DNA of 64,000 nucleotides, taken from contig CM022955.1 of the NCBI GenBank assembly GCA_012931725.1, positions 49,423,404-49,487,403 on the forward strand, given 5' to 3'. Under the pieces are notes generated by a model. It was given only the letters and a program-made list of their open reading frames with translations. It was not told the DNA's origin and did no database searches. A program made the position numbers and the translations under genes. Every line of letters starts with the position of its first letter. Positions within the stretch are counted from its first letter, which is position 1. Source of the DNA: Litsea cubeba. Taxonomy: Eukaryota; Streptophyta; Magnoliopsida; Laurales; Lauraceae. Shown piece by piece: positions 23,003 through 33,998 of this stretch.

Positions 23003-23279
23003 TAAGGAGTTTTCCTAAATTACCCGGTGCAATCGCACCCTCATGGAGCACCGTGGGTCCACCCCTGGCTACAAGGCATCTTAGTAAAGGTCATTAAATG
23101 TACAACCAACAAGAGACCTTGCCTATCATCAAGGAAACAACATTAGATGGGACCGCTAACATCAAGTGGAATTAGTATTTTTAAATTATTAGATGTGACC
23201 TTGCTGATAATAGTTTTGTTTTTTTTAATGCCTCTATAAGGAAAGTAAGAGAAATTAAAGATATTATTGATAACTATTG

Positions 23280-23700
23280 TATATGATTTCTGGTCAGTAG
23301 TTTAATTTCAATAACTCAACAGCTAATTTCAGTGAAGGAGCATGTCAAACTAGATGTAAGAAGCTCACCTCTATTTTAGGTGTCAGAATTATGAATGAGA
23401 GTGGAAAGTATATGGGAAATCCTATCATTTCCAAGGGAAATAAAATTCCCTTCTTTGACTTTCTTATAGCAAAGCTCAAGAAAAAATTCAGTCTCGGCAA
23501 GCCAATGTTTTATCTCAAGTCGGAAGGAATACCTTGATTAAATATGTCCTTTTTTCTTTACCTGTTTATAATATGCCGACTCTTGAGTTACCTAATAAGA
23601 CTTTAGATTCTTTGGATAAGATGATGAGAAAATTCTAGTGGGGAGATGGGTTGACAAAAAGAAGTTGGGGCTTTTGGTTGGAGGTCCCTCGTAATATAAC
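23280..23700 (+). pseudogene. LINE reverse transcriptase, C-terminal part (fragment 1)
   Basis: Translated in shifting frames, the sequence shows the RT tail of a plant L1-type LINE: a SGQ..NF block, LGVRIMNESGKYMGNP, and then LSQVGRNTLIKYVLFSLPVY followed by a broken WWG-like site (an in-frame TAG at about 23,636). Upstream RT motifs and ORF1 are missing, so the element is truncated. It continues at 25,530 after an insertion. Confidence 0.75.
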
Positions 23701-25529
23701 TTTGTTGCTAACAGTCCACAAAAAAAAATCATGCAGTCAAAGGTCCCTCTCACACTTATGGGTACCTGAAAAGACCAATTTACCCCTCTCTAAATTGTCG
23801 CCTTGCTGCAAAGATCCGGGTTTGAAATGAAGCAGAGTCGAGGAGTGCGAGCCACGTGCCTATTGCTATCATGCGCTCCTGGAGAGATGTAACAGGGAGC
23901 GGGTGACATTTGGATCTTTGTAAACCACATGCAAGTAACAATTTATTTACATGTGAAGCGTTTGTAAGATGAGTGACCATGAGTGACACTCCGACAGGGA
24001 GTGGGTGATCGAGTCCACTACCGCCGACAGGATATCGGTGGAGGAGGTCATTTTTTGGCGGAAGGAGGAGGAGGAGAGCATCAGAGGCATGGCATGGGGG
24101 TAGGGGAGGGTTTTAGAGTCAGAGGCGATGGGTTCTGTTGACTGTTGAAGTTGGAACATAACATGACGAAGAAGAAGAAGGAGGTTGGGTTTGGTGCGGG
24201 TTGGTTCTAACCTAACTAGCTACGAAAGCCCAGCCTATATCCTAGTCCTCATATCAAATTTATCTAAGGACCTGGTTTTTAGTAGGTAGAATATAAAAAG
24301 AGATCTTCCACCTGGTTTTTCCGTTACCACCCATCTCTCTCTATGCAACTTCTCCTTTGTCTTCCTTTTCTTGTTTTTCTTCTTTTGGTTTTGTGGGGTT
24401 GATTAAAACTGAGGGTTTTTTCAAATTAATTCATCTTCTTCTTCGTTGGTTTTTGTTAATTTGTGGTGGTGATGGAGGTGTGATTCATTGGGGTTTTGAT
24501 TTGCAGCCGCTCCTACCGTTGTTTGTCATCGTTCATTACCGGACATTAACTATTCCCATCGCCGGAGGTTGATTTTTGTAAATTTATCTAAGTTTTTGAT
24601 AAATTTATCTTTGTTTTTGGCAAATATATCTGAGTTTCTAACAAATTTATCTGAGTTTTTGACAAATTTATCTGAGTTTTTGTGAAATTTATCTGAATTT
24701 TCGTCAAATTTATCTGAGTTCTGGACAAATTTATCTGAATTTTTGTCAAATTTATCTGAGTTCTGGACAAATTTATCTGAATTTTCGTCAAATCTATCTG
24801 ACTGTTTTTTTGCTATTTATCTGAATTCTGAAATAAATTTGTCTTCTACTACTTGTAGCGCCATGTTCTCTCGTTCGTCTTCCTTTTCTTTTTCTCTTTG
24901 CAACTTGAATAGATCAAGAGCACAAGAAGAAGTAAGCAATAAGAAATGAGAAGAGGGAGGATGAGGATGAGAATGGATCTCAATCTCACCGGTAAAAGAC
25001 AGAAAGAGTCGACATTAAGCCCAATAATCGAGGTTTGCTACAGTAAAAAAAAGATAAGCAACTTTAATCTGAATCTTCGACTGGTGTCATGAACCATTCT
25101 ACTATTAGGCTTCCACTCGCCATATATTCGTGAGGCGATGGATCTAGTGATCGGTAAACTCAGATATTGGAATAATCTAAATGATGGACTGTGTTTTGCC
25201 GATAGCTGGTGGTCCCGGGTTTGCCCTTTCTACATGTGGGCCTGCACAGGCATTTCGTGTCGTGACGTCAGCAGCGCTTGGCTGGACTGGTGACTGGTCC
25301 CCTCTCTTGCTACTCTTCCTACTTTATGCCTTGCGTCTGACGGCAAATAGTTACAGGGGCATTTTTGTCATAAAAAATGAAAACATGTGTGCACAAGGAC
25401 CTAAGGCTGGAAAAAGTCTAGCTGAATGGACCAAAGACCTTAAAAAGTTTTTCCTTGGACTGGAGGCTGGAAACATAGACTTATAGGGACGTTTCGCTAA
25501 TTTCTCCAAAGAAGTTTCATACTATAAAA
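23701..25529. mobile_element. Insertion within the LINE, class not resolved
   Basis: This segment separates two parts of the LINE that should be adjacent. It contains CT-rich and gene-like stretches and the 21-bp minisatellite at 24580-24804. The ends (AGTCAAAGGTCCCT near the left; the reverse of AGCGAAACGTCCCT near the right) may be diverged inverted repeats of a Mutator-type element, but I found no target duplication. No open frame is convincing. Confidence 0.4.
24580..24804. repeat. 21-bp minisatellite
   Basis: Ten full units and one partial unit of AAATTTATCTGAGTTTTTGAC. Later units alternate between ...GAGTTCTGGAC and ...GAATTTTCGTC, so a 42-bp dimer is emerging. The apparent minus-strand protein of repeated QINL is a product of this array. 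Confidence 0.9.
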
Positions 25530-25837
25530 CGGAATGAGTTATGCAAAGTCTATCGAGGAAAGGGGTCTTAGTATTAGAAAATCCAAAGGGAATAATAATA
25601 TGGCTTTACTAGCCAAAACTGCTTGGAGATGCATAACTAATGAAAACTTATTATGCACTAAGATAATTAATGCTAAATATTTTCCCAAGAAGTCTCTTCG
25701 AGAGGCCAAATTTAATTCAAGAAATTCCTAATTTTGGAGGTGTTTTGTGAATATAGTTAATTTTATCAATGATCATATAGGGTGGATTATTGGAAATGGT
25801 AAAGACATATCTATTTGGAATATTCCTAGATGACTAG
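25530..25837 (+). pseudogene. LINE fragment 2 (region after RT)
   Basis: Open for 65 codons: RGLSIRKSKGNNNMALLAKT, AWRCITNENLLCTKI, AKYFPKKS. This is the conserved block that follows the RT in plant LINEs. It continues past a TAA into WIIGNGKDISIWNIPR, and is then cut by a hAT insertion at 25,838. Confidence 0.8.
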
Positions 25838-26743
25838 CAGGGCCGGCTCGAGATAATTCGAGGCCTAAAGCGACGATCCTAAATGAGGCATTTTCTATGT
25901 TTTGATATTATTATAAATATTTTATTTAGAATTTATTTTTCTTACTTTTTTGTGATGCAAAATTACTAATTAAGTTTTTATATTCAAGTTTTGTCAATCT
26001 GTCTTAAGTCCACCTCTAAAACCCACATGAAGACTTTGGACCCATCCCCAAAACTCACATGGCAATCTTGGTCCCCCCCACCCCCACTCGTTAAAAAAAA
26101 AAAAATCTTGAATATGCCATTGGTGGGGCTTGAAGCATTTTCACCTGCGCACGGTGCACGAGTGAGGACCATCTAAGATAGACTTCAGAGTTGTGCCCCA
26201 CGCATTGGATGTTCCAAATGCACGGTGCTTATATGCACTTGCGGGGGCCCATTGTTTATCTTAAATTTTAAGATCTATTATTAGGGCTGAAATCTCAAGC
26301 TATGGATCTATTATAACAACATCTTGGATCAAATCTGAATGGGCCCCTATTGAAATAAGATACACAAAAATAATAAAAAAGGCTTGTCAAGTAAATTCAT
26401 GACTGAATGTATGGTTGAGATTTGATACACATGGACTGCTAGAAATATAATGGTGTGTTAAAATCAATTGGAATCCTAGCCGTAATAATATAAGGGGCAG
26501 ATTTGAAAATATAATAGGTCATAATGACACTTTAAGGTCCCATAAAAATCTTTATTGTATCTTTTCATAAAGAGAATTATTATGGGGCCTTATATTTTGG
26601 GGAGAAAAGAAAAGGATGATACTTGACATATTTTGTTTTTTGAAATTTCAAAAGATACCAACTATTATGGGGCCTTTTTTTAAGCCTTATTTCTTTGGGC
26701 CTAAAGGAAAGGCTTTATTGGCCTTATGCTAGAGCCGGCCCTG
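25838..26743. mobile_element. Non-autonomous hAT element, 906 bp
   Basis: Ends CAGGGCCGGCTC and GAGCCGGCCCTG are perfect inverted repeats. The 8-bp duplication ATGACTAG stands at 25830-25837 and 26744-26751. It is inserted in the LINE, and the LINE reading resumes directly after it. No transposase. Confidence 0.92.
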
Positions 26744-26751
26744 ATGACTAG

Positions 26752-27253
26752 CCTATGATCAAGGGCTTAGGACACCTCCCTTTCAAATCTCTAATCCTAA
26801 TCGTAGTGTTAAAGATCTTTGGAATGATAATAAAATTTGGAATGTTAATACGATCTCAAATACTAATAAAAAAAAGATTTGAATGAAATTTTCAAAACCT
26901 ATCTCCAAAGGTCTCATTATCTCCACCAAACCTTTTCACAAAATTCTCTATTCTATGAGTACTAATAGTACGATCAACTGAAAGAATTTTTGGAAGATCC
27001 GTGTTCCCCATAGAGTTAGACTAATTGGTTGGAAAAAGTCTTTGTAAGGCCATTCTTGTGAAGAAATGGTTGGGTCCTAAAACTAGCTAGTTTTGGATCT
27101 AGTATATGCCCTATTTGCGAATATGAGGAGGAATATGTGGAACATGCTCTTTTTCTATGTAATTAAGCTAGATCGGTATGGTTTGGTTGTAACCTCGGAT
27201 TCTTGGCTGACTCCATGAGAAATATGGATTCATTAGAATGGTGGGGAAATCTA
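26752..27253 (+). pseudogene. LINE fragment 3 (zinc-binding region after RT)
   Basis: Reading across stops shows NFWKIRVPHRVRLIGWKKS, then CPICEYEEEYVEHALFLCN and ARSVWFGCNLGF, the zf-RVT type domain of plant LINEs. Several stops and frameshifts are present. It is cut at 27253 by a Helitron. Confidence 0.75.
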
Positions 27254-29926
27254 TCTATATTACTAAAGGGATGTATACACTTACTCACATAAAGACACGT
27301 GGCGCAACCTCAAAATTTTTGCAATGTCATTTTCGGAGTTGCCCTTATCCCTAAAATCTCTATATCTATTACACACTAAAACAACCTAAAATCTCTCCAT
27401 CAAGAACCATCTTCCACTCAAAAGCCTAAAATCTCTCCATGAGATCCCTAAATAAGCTAACAGACCAGATGTGCTAAATTTATATCAATCAATTCATGGG
27501 TCCCGGCCCGCATCATTTGATTTTATGGACGGTTAGAATAAAGATGGTGGACCCCATTCATCTGGGGTCCCACTTAAAAATATTTGGTCAATTTGTTAGG
27601 TCTATGATCATTTGATCCTTTGATATTTCTTAATCAATTCATGGGTCCCATCCCGCATAATATGGTTTTATGGACGGTTAGAATAGAGATGGTTAAAATA
27701 GAGATGGTGGACCCATTCATTTGGGGGGTTTCACTTAAATATGTTAGGTTTGGTCAATTTGTGAGGTCTATGATCATTTGATCTTTTGACCTTTATCAAA
27801 CAATTCATGGGTCCCAGCCCGCATCATATGGTTTTATTAACGGTTAGAATATAGATGGTGGACTCCATTCATCTTTGGGGTCCCACTTAAATAATTTAGG
27901 TTTGGTCAATTTATGAGGTCTATGATCATTTGAACTTTATCAATCAATTCATGGGTCCTGGCCAGCATCATATGATTTCATGGACGGTTAGAATAGAGAT
28001 GGTGGACCCCATTCATCTGGGTCTCACTTAAACATATTTGATCAATTTGTTAGGTCTACGATCATTTGATCATTTGATCCTTTTAAATCAATTCATGGGT
28101 CCCATCCCGCATAAAATGGTTTTATGGACGGTTAGAATAAAGATGGTGGACCCCATTCAACTGGGGGGTTCCACTTAAATAGGTTAGCTTTGGTCAATTT
28201 GTGAGGTCTATGATCATTTAATACTTTGATCATTATCAAGCAATTCACGGGTCCCAGCCCGCATCAGATTATTTCATAGACGGTTAGAATATATAGATGG
28301 TGGACCCCATTCATCTTGGGGGTCCCACTTAAATAGGTCAGGTTTGGTCAATTTGAGAGGTCTATGATCATTTGATCTTTATCAATCAATGCATGGGTCC
28401 CGGCCCACATCATTTGATTTTATGGGCGGTTAGAATAAAAATGGTGGACCCCATTCATCTGGGTCTCACTTAAACATATTTGATCAATTTGACCCCATTC
28501 ATCTGGGTCTCACTTAAACATATTTGATCAATTTGTTAGGTCAACGATCATTTGATCCTTTGATCTTTTTAAATCAATTCATGGATCCCATCCCGCATAA
28601 TATGGTTTTATGGACGGTTAGAATAAAGATGGTGGACCCCATTCAACTGGGGGGTTCCACTTAAATAGGTTAGCTTTGGTCAATTTGTGAGGTCTATGAT
28701 CATTTAATACTTTGATCATTATCAAGCAATTCACGGGTCCCAGCCCGCATCAGATTATTTCATAGACGGTTAGAATATAGATGGTGGACCCCATTCATCT
28801 TGGGGGTCCCACTTAAATAGGTCAGGTTTGGTCAATTTGAGAGGTCTATGATCATTTGATCATTTGATCTTTATCAATCAATTCATGGGTCCCGGCCCGC
28901 ATCATTTGATTTATGGACGGTTAGAATAAAGATGGTGGACCCCATTCATCTGGGTCCCACTTAAAAATATTTGGTCAATTTGTTAGGTCTACGATCATTT
29001 GAACCTTTGATATTTCTTAATCAATTAATGGGTCCCATCTCGCATAATATGGTTTTATGGATGGTTAGAATAGAGATGGTGGACCCCATTCATTTGGGGG
29101 GTTCCACTTAAATATGTTAGGTTTGATCAATTTGTGAGGTCTATGATTATTTGATCATTTGATCTTTATTAAGTAATTCATGGGTCCCAGCCCGCATCAT
29201 ATGGTTTTATGGACGGTTATAATATAGATGGTGGGCCCCATTCATCTTGGGGGTCGCACTTAAATAGGCTAGGTTTGGTCAATTTGAGAGGTCTATGATC
29301 ATTTCATCATTTGATCTTTATCAATCAATTAATAGGTGCCGGCCCGCATCATTTTATTTCATGGACAGTTAGAATAAAGATGGTAGACCCCATTCATCGG
29401 GTCCCACTTAAATATATTAGGTCAATTTGTGAGATCTACGATCATTTGATCCTTTGATCTTTCTTAATCAATTCATGGGTCCCATCCCGCATAATATGGT
29501 TTTATGGGCGGTTAGAATATAAATGGTGGACCCCATTCATCTTGGGGGTCCCACTTAAATAGGTTAGGTTTGGTCAATTTGAGAGGTCTATGATCATTTG
29601 ATCATTTGTTCTTTATCAATCAATTAATGGGTCCCAGCCCGCATCATATGATTTTATGAACGGTTAGAATAGAGATGATGGACCCCATTCATCTTGGTCC
29701 CACTTAAATATATCAGGTCAATTTGTTAGGTCTATCATCATTTGATCTTTCTTAATCAATTCATGCCTCACCTAAAGAATAAAACATTTGGAAAAAAAAA
29801 CATAAAGATCAAATTAGCAACAAAAAAAAAGGACTCACAAGTTTACTAATTAATAAATTTATTAAAAATAATTCATATCAATCTGTGCATTTGGTGGTTT
29901 CGTGGTTATCCACGGAGTTTTGCTAG
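27254..29926 (+). mobile_element. Non-autonomous Helitron, 2.67 kb, filled with a tandem array
   Basis: It starts TCTATATTACTAAAG after host A (27253) and ends CTAG before host T (29927), the A|T target of Helitrons, with no target duplication. A hairpin CGTGG-TTAT-CCACG (29,901-29,914) lies about 12 nt before the CTAG end. Shortly after the start comes CACGTGGCGCAACCTC, a block shared with the other Helitron starts in this window. The LINE reads through from one flank to the other. There is no Rep/helicase. Confidence 0.82.
27470..29770. repeat. About 150-bp satellite-like array (about 15 units)
   Basis: Each unit contains CAATTCATGGGTCCC, GCATCATATGGTTTTATGGACG, GTTAGAATAAAGATGGTGG, ACCCCATTCATCTGGG, TCCCACTTAAATA, and GGTCAATTTGTGAGGTC. 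ATGGGTCCC recurs near 27495, 27641, 27807, 27951, 28094, 28246 and so on, with spacing about 143-166 bp. One unit near 28,480 contains an extra duplicated 42 bp. Confidence 0.93.
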
Positions 29927-30690
29927 TATCCTAAATTTGAATGACATGGCATGAAGCAGGAAAATCCTAATCCCCGGCCCTTCGATGGCTCTAATTATTT
30001 GGTGGGCGTTATGGAAAGCTAGAAATAATTTCATTTTAAAGGGATTGCCATTGATCCAAAAAAAGAATCTTAGGTTTCAACCAAAATATGTATCCTTGTA
30101 AGAGGGTGGCAGATTGAAATAAAGAATATTTATTTAGCCCCGAAGCTTTAAAGCTGCTTGGAGATCATTCAAATAATACTTTATTAATTTTTCAGGATGC
30201 AGGTCTTAATATTAAAGATGGAAAATCTTCTTTTGATTACTCGATGATGATGAATAATTCGTTTGTTTGTGCATGCGATGACTATAGGCCAAAACTCTTT
30301 TCCTTTAAAGAAGCAGAGGTGAGGGTCATTCTATTTGCGCTAAAGATAACTTCATGCAAATGCTTCTTTGAGATTGCTCTTTAATTTTTCAGATGCGAAG
30401 GAAGTGATTGAATCCATCAATGGGTTTCAAATTGGGCCATCAACCCAATTATTTTGGATATTAAACTTCTATGCAGTTGTTTCTCTTTTCCTAGTTTTTT
30501 TTTTTTTTTGTTACTAGAACCTTGAATGAGGCTACTCATACTTTAGCCAAGCATTGCTCTGGAATTAATAAGAGTTTCTCCAGTTGATGAGATTCCAATG
30601 TGGGTTAGGCTTGTTTTGTCTCCACTCTTAACGATGTTTTTGTTTTGGCTCGTCTTTCAATGAATGTTTCATTTAAAAAAAAAAATATTA
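29927..30690 (+). pseudogene. LINE fragment 4 (RNase H-like tail and 3' end)
   Basis: After the Helitron the LINE resumes with ALIIWWALWKARNNFILKG, then a degenerate RNase H-like region (DAGLNIKDGK, SFKEAEVRVILFALK, DAKEVIESINGFQIG) with stops and shifts. It ends near an A-rich tract at 30,673-30,690 that fits a LINE poly(A) tail. Confidence 0.7.
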
Positions 30691-31516
30691 GATCTTAAAA
30701 ACTCTTTCCCCTCGTGTTTATTTATTCAACGTCGTCCCGTACAGGGAAATTACATGCAAGTGTTTCCCTAAATTTTACATGATGAGACATGAAGATTTTC
30801 ATTTTTTGTTTCTTACTAAGACCCTTCCATTACTCCCTTACTACTTTTAATTTTATGAAATAACTTCATTACAATCTTAAGAAATGATTATTGTATATAT
30901 ATATATATATATTAAAGCAATAGGGAGGTGTGCCTTGGAGTGCGCCACATTATTTTTCTGATTTTTTTTTCCATGGTGCCATGTAAGTATTCTAGAAAAT
31001 CGACACGTAGAGTCGCAAAATCCCACAAGCCCCTTCCATATATTTTTCCTAAATTCTCTCCTTTTATCATTAAGTCATTTCCTTTTTTTTTCTTCTCCTA
31101 AAATCTTTTCTTCTATCCACCATTTCTCATAATCCTTCCATGAGAATTTACTTAAAATCTCTCATTCTATCATTAAATCATTGATTATTTTTTTCTCCTA
31201 AAATCTTTCCTCTGTCCACATGCACCCTTAATTTGATAGCCCTAAAGAAACTTGGACAGTCTTTATAAAGTGATCATCGCATAAAATCTATTTTTACTCA
31301 CACGACTATTGTCGCGATAAAATCTGGTGAGAAGAAATTGTGCGGTAAATCCTTAACCCACTGAAGGATAAATAATAAATTGCACACACCCCCTATGTTA
31401 TCAGGTGGTGCAATCCACTTGCATTTCTTTCCTTGTAACATTAGAAAAGACCAGTGCCTCCAATATGGTTCATATATTCACGAAGTCACCCTAAAACGCT
31501 ATTCTATCCATCCCTG
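30691..31516. other. Degenerate Helitron-like flank of the Copia element
   Basis: A (TA)n run at about 30,894-30,911 leads into TATTAAAGCAATAGGGAGG, which resembles the Helitron start at 61,152 (minus). CCTAAAATCTCTC-like repeats follow. No end was found. No gene is seen. The last five bases (CCCTG, 31512-31516) are the left target duplication of the Copia element. Confidence 0.35.
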
Positions 31517-31833
31517 TGTTGGGCCTAGTGGGTCCAGACCAAGTAGGTTCATGGTCATGGGTATTTTGGTAAATGTATCAGGACTTTTTTATTGACTAAG
31601 ATAGGATTTCTTGGGGAATAAGAAAGAGAACATTATATATATGATGTAATGTGTAACCCATGACAGACAGACAGATAAACAGAAGAGAGAACCTAAAGGA
31701 GAGTCGAGTTTTCTTTCCCGTGGACGTAGGCTTGCCGAACCACGTAATTCTCTTATGTGTGATTGTTTGTCTTGTGTGGTTTATTGATTGCTAGATCGCA
31801 TTAATTCACGTTTTCGCATACATGCGCACAACA
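31517..31833 (+). repeat. 5' LTR of the Copia element
   Basis: Begins TGTTGGGCCTAG and ends CACAACA. TATA box at about 31,635-31,642, followed by transcription-start-like sequence; a repeated GACAGACAGA lies near 31,662. Confidence 0.95.
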
Positions 31834-31835
31834 AG

Positions 31836-31847
31836 TGGTATTAGAGC
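31836..31847 (+). promoter_or_regulatory. Primer-binding site
   Basis: TGGTATTAGAGC, two bases after the 5' LTR. It matches the initiator-tRNA-Met site TGGTATCAGAGC used by plant Copia elements with one mismatch. Confidence 0.85.
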
Positions 31848-32874
31848 CTAGGATTTCTAGTGCTTGGATTGTGCAGTGCTTGCGATCGATCCAAAGATTT
31901 GAATTTCTGCACGTTGCTCTTCATTGCAGGAAAGCATAGAGATCGGTTCAGATCTTTGTTTGGGCCACACGATCAGAGAACAGAGATTGGGTTTCTTTGA
32001 TCATCACTGGGCCACGGAGAAACAGGATTGCTGCGCACAAGGGGCTGATCCGAACTTCCTGTTCGTCGCCTGAGAAGGATCACCGCCATCGCTGCTCCAG
32101 TTTCTCGCGGTGGCCGGAATCCCGCTAGTTTCGCCGGAGAAGAAGGGCGTCGTTCGCTGCTGTCGCTGTGATTGAAAATCCGGCCTGCTGCTGCCCTCAC
32201 CGTCCTGGCGTCAACCGCTGCTGCCCCCTCACCGTCCCGGTGTCCGCTCTTCGCCGGTTCGCCACCGCCGTGCTGTTTTCGCCGCGCCATCGCCGGAAAG
32301 GAAGCAGGGACATCTCCATCGTCTTTTGTTTACAAAACCAGAACGAATAGTTCTGTTTGTGGAGAAGAAGAAGGCCAGGTTCTGCGCAGGTTCGGGTCGA
32401 GTTGACCTAACCCGTTTACAGAAGCCCAGCTCAGCAAGCCCATAACCCAGACCAGGTCAGGTCTGTCTGGGTCGGTTTCGCCTGACCCGCGAAGTAGTAA
32501 GCCCACGCTGGCAGTTGCTGACATCAGTGCCACGTCAGCAAAAGTACGGTCAAAGGGGTTTGACTGGGGAACCGACCACTGAAAATTGTTTGTGCGATAT
32601 CTTGATCATTCGAGGTCAGATCGGAGATCCGTTTGCTTATACAGACCGTTACGAGCAGATCTACATAATTGTGGAAGAATATTGGCAGTTTGACGGTCAA
32701 CAAGAAAGTTTGACTACTCGGAACGCAGAAAACAGTTTTTGCGATATCGGAGCCATCTAAAGTCGGATTTCAGATCCGTTTCTTCCAGCGTGCTCGTGGT
32801 GACGAGATCTACAAATTGGTGTAGAAATTGAGGTAAGTGAAAGTTGTTTATATTTTCTTGATTATTCAATTAAG
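31848..32874 (+). other. Leader of the Copia element
   Basis: A 1-kb GC-richer leader without a supported gene. It includes a diverged direct repeat of about 115-130 bp (about 32,561-32,673 and 32,709-32,824), recognised by TTTGACT..., TTTTTGCGATATC, CAGATCCGTTT and GAGATCTACA. Minus-strand frames here are not supported. Confidence 0.55.
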
Positions 32875-33998
32875 ATGGAGAACAACACTGACACTGTGAA
32901 CACTACCATGATCAAACTCAACCATACCAATTGGTTGATTTGGAAACTTAAGATGGAGAACAACGCTGTGAACACTGCCATGATCAAACTCAACCGTACC
33001 AATTGGTTGATTTGGAAACCTACGATGGAGGATATACTCTATTGCAAAACTCTATGATCCCATTGAGGGGGATAATGCCTGACCAAAAGAGATGTCTGAT
33101 CCAGATTGAAAAAAGATGCATAGAAAGACCATTGGTCACATCAGACAGTGGGTAGATAACAACATTTTTCATCACGTGTTTAATGAAACCAATGCGAGAA
33201 CCCTTTGGATGAAGTTAGAAGAAAGATATGAGAAGAAAACCGCCGTAAACAAAACTTTTCTTATTAGAAAGCTTGTGAACATGAAATTCAAGGAGGGTGG
33301 TAAAATTGAAGATCACATAAATGATTTTCAATGCATTATGAATGAGCTGGCTACAATGAAGATGGTCCTTGATGATGAGATGCAAGCTTTATTTCTTCTA
33401 AGTTCTTTACCAGATACATGGGAGACATTGGTTGTTTCCATGGGCAACTCTACTCCAGATGTTGTGTTATCAATGAGTCAGGTTACTAGCAGCTTGTTAA
33501 ATGAAGAAACAAGAAGGAAAACTGCAGGGACAGATAATGCACAGGCCTTTGTTACTGAGAATAGGGGGAGGAGTAAGAGTAGGGGACCAAAGGGGGGTCG
33601 TGGCAAGTCCAGAGGTGGCAAGGAATCACAGACTAAGAAAAAGTCCGAAAAATGCTTTCATTGTGGCAAGGAGGGTCACATTAAGAAGAATTGCTTTGCC
33701 TTGAAGGAAAAGAAAGAAACCAACAATGAGCAGAAGAATGACACTAACACTATTGCTACTTTGGATAATGAAGTAGTGATTCTGACCAGTGAAGTTGAAG
33801 AATGTTTGAGTGTTGCAGATGATCAGGTTGAGTGGGTTGTTGACACAGCAGCATCCTACCATGCTACTCCTTCTAAGGAGATGTTCACGACGTACAAAGC
33901 AGGGGACATTGGCACTGTGAAGATGGGCAATACTTGTCATTCGAATATTGTTGGGATCGGTGATTCTACATTCAAACCGATATTGGTTGCACAATGAC
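32875..33998 (+). pseudogene. Copia gag with zinc knuckle and protease start
   Basis: Starts at ATG 32875 (MENNTDTVNT). The first 60 codons contain a tandem duplication of about 69 bp (IKLN.TNWLIWK twice). A frameshift follows at about 33,045 (YCKTL, where the family reads on into YDPIEG) and another break precedes 33,116. From there gag is open: HIRQWVDNNIFHHV, LWMKLEERYEKKTA, LLSSLPDTWETLVVS. Then come a basic stretch and the CCHC knuckle CFHCGKEGHIKKNC. The protease begins with WVVDTAASYHAT; its active-site triplet is DTA. The frame breaks near 33,990 and continues in another phase. Confidence 0.9.

Noticed and set aside
31973..32405. GC-rich frames in the Copia leader on both strands
   Set aside because: They overlap each other, show no motif and lie in the untranslated leader before gag.
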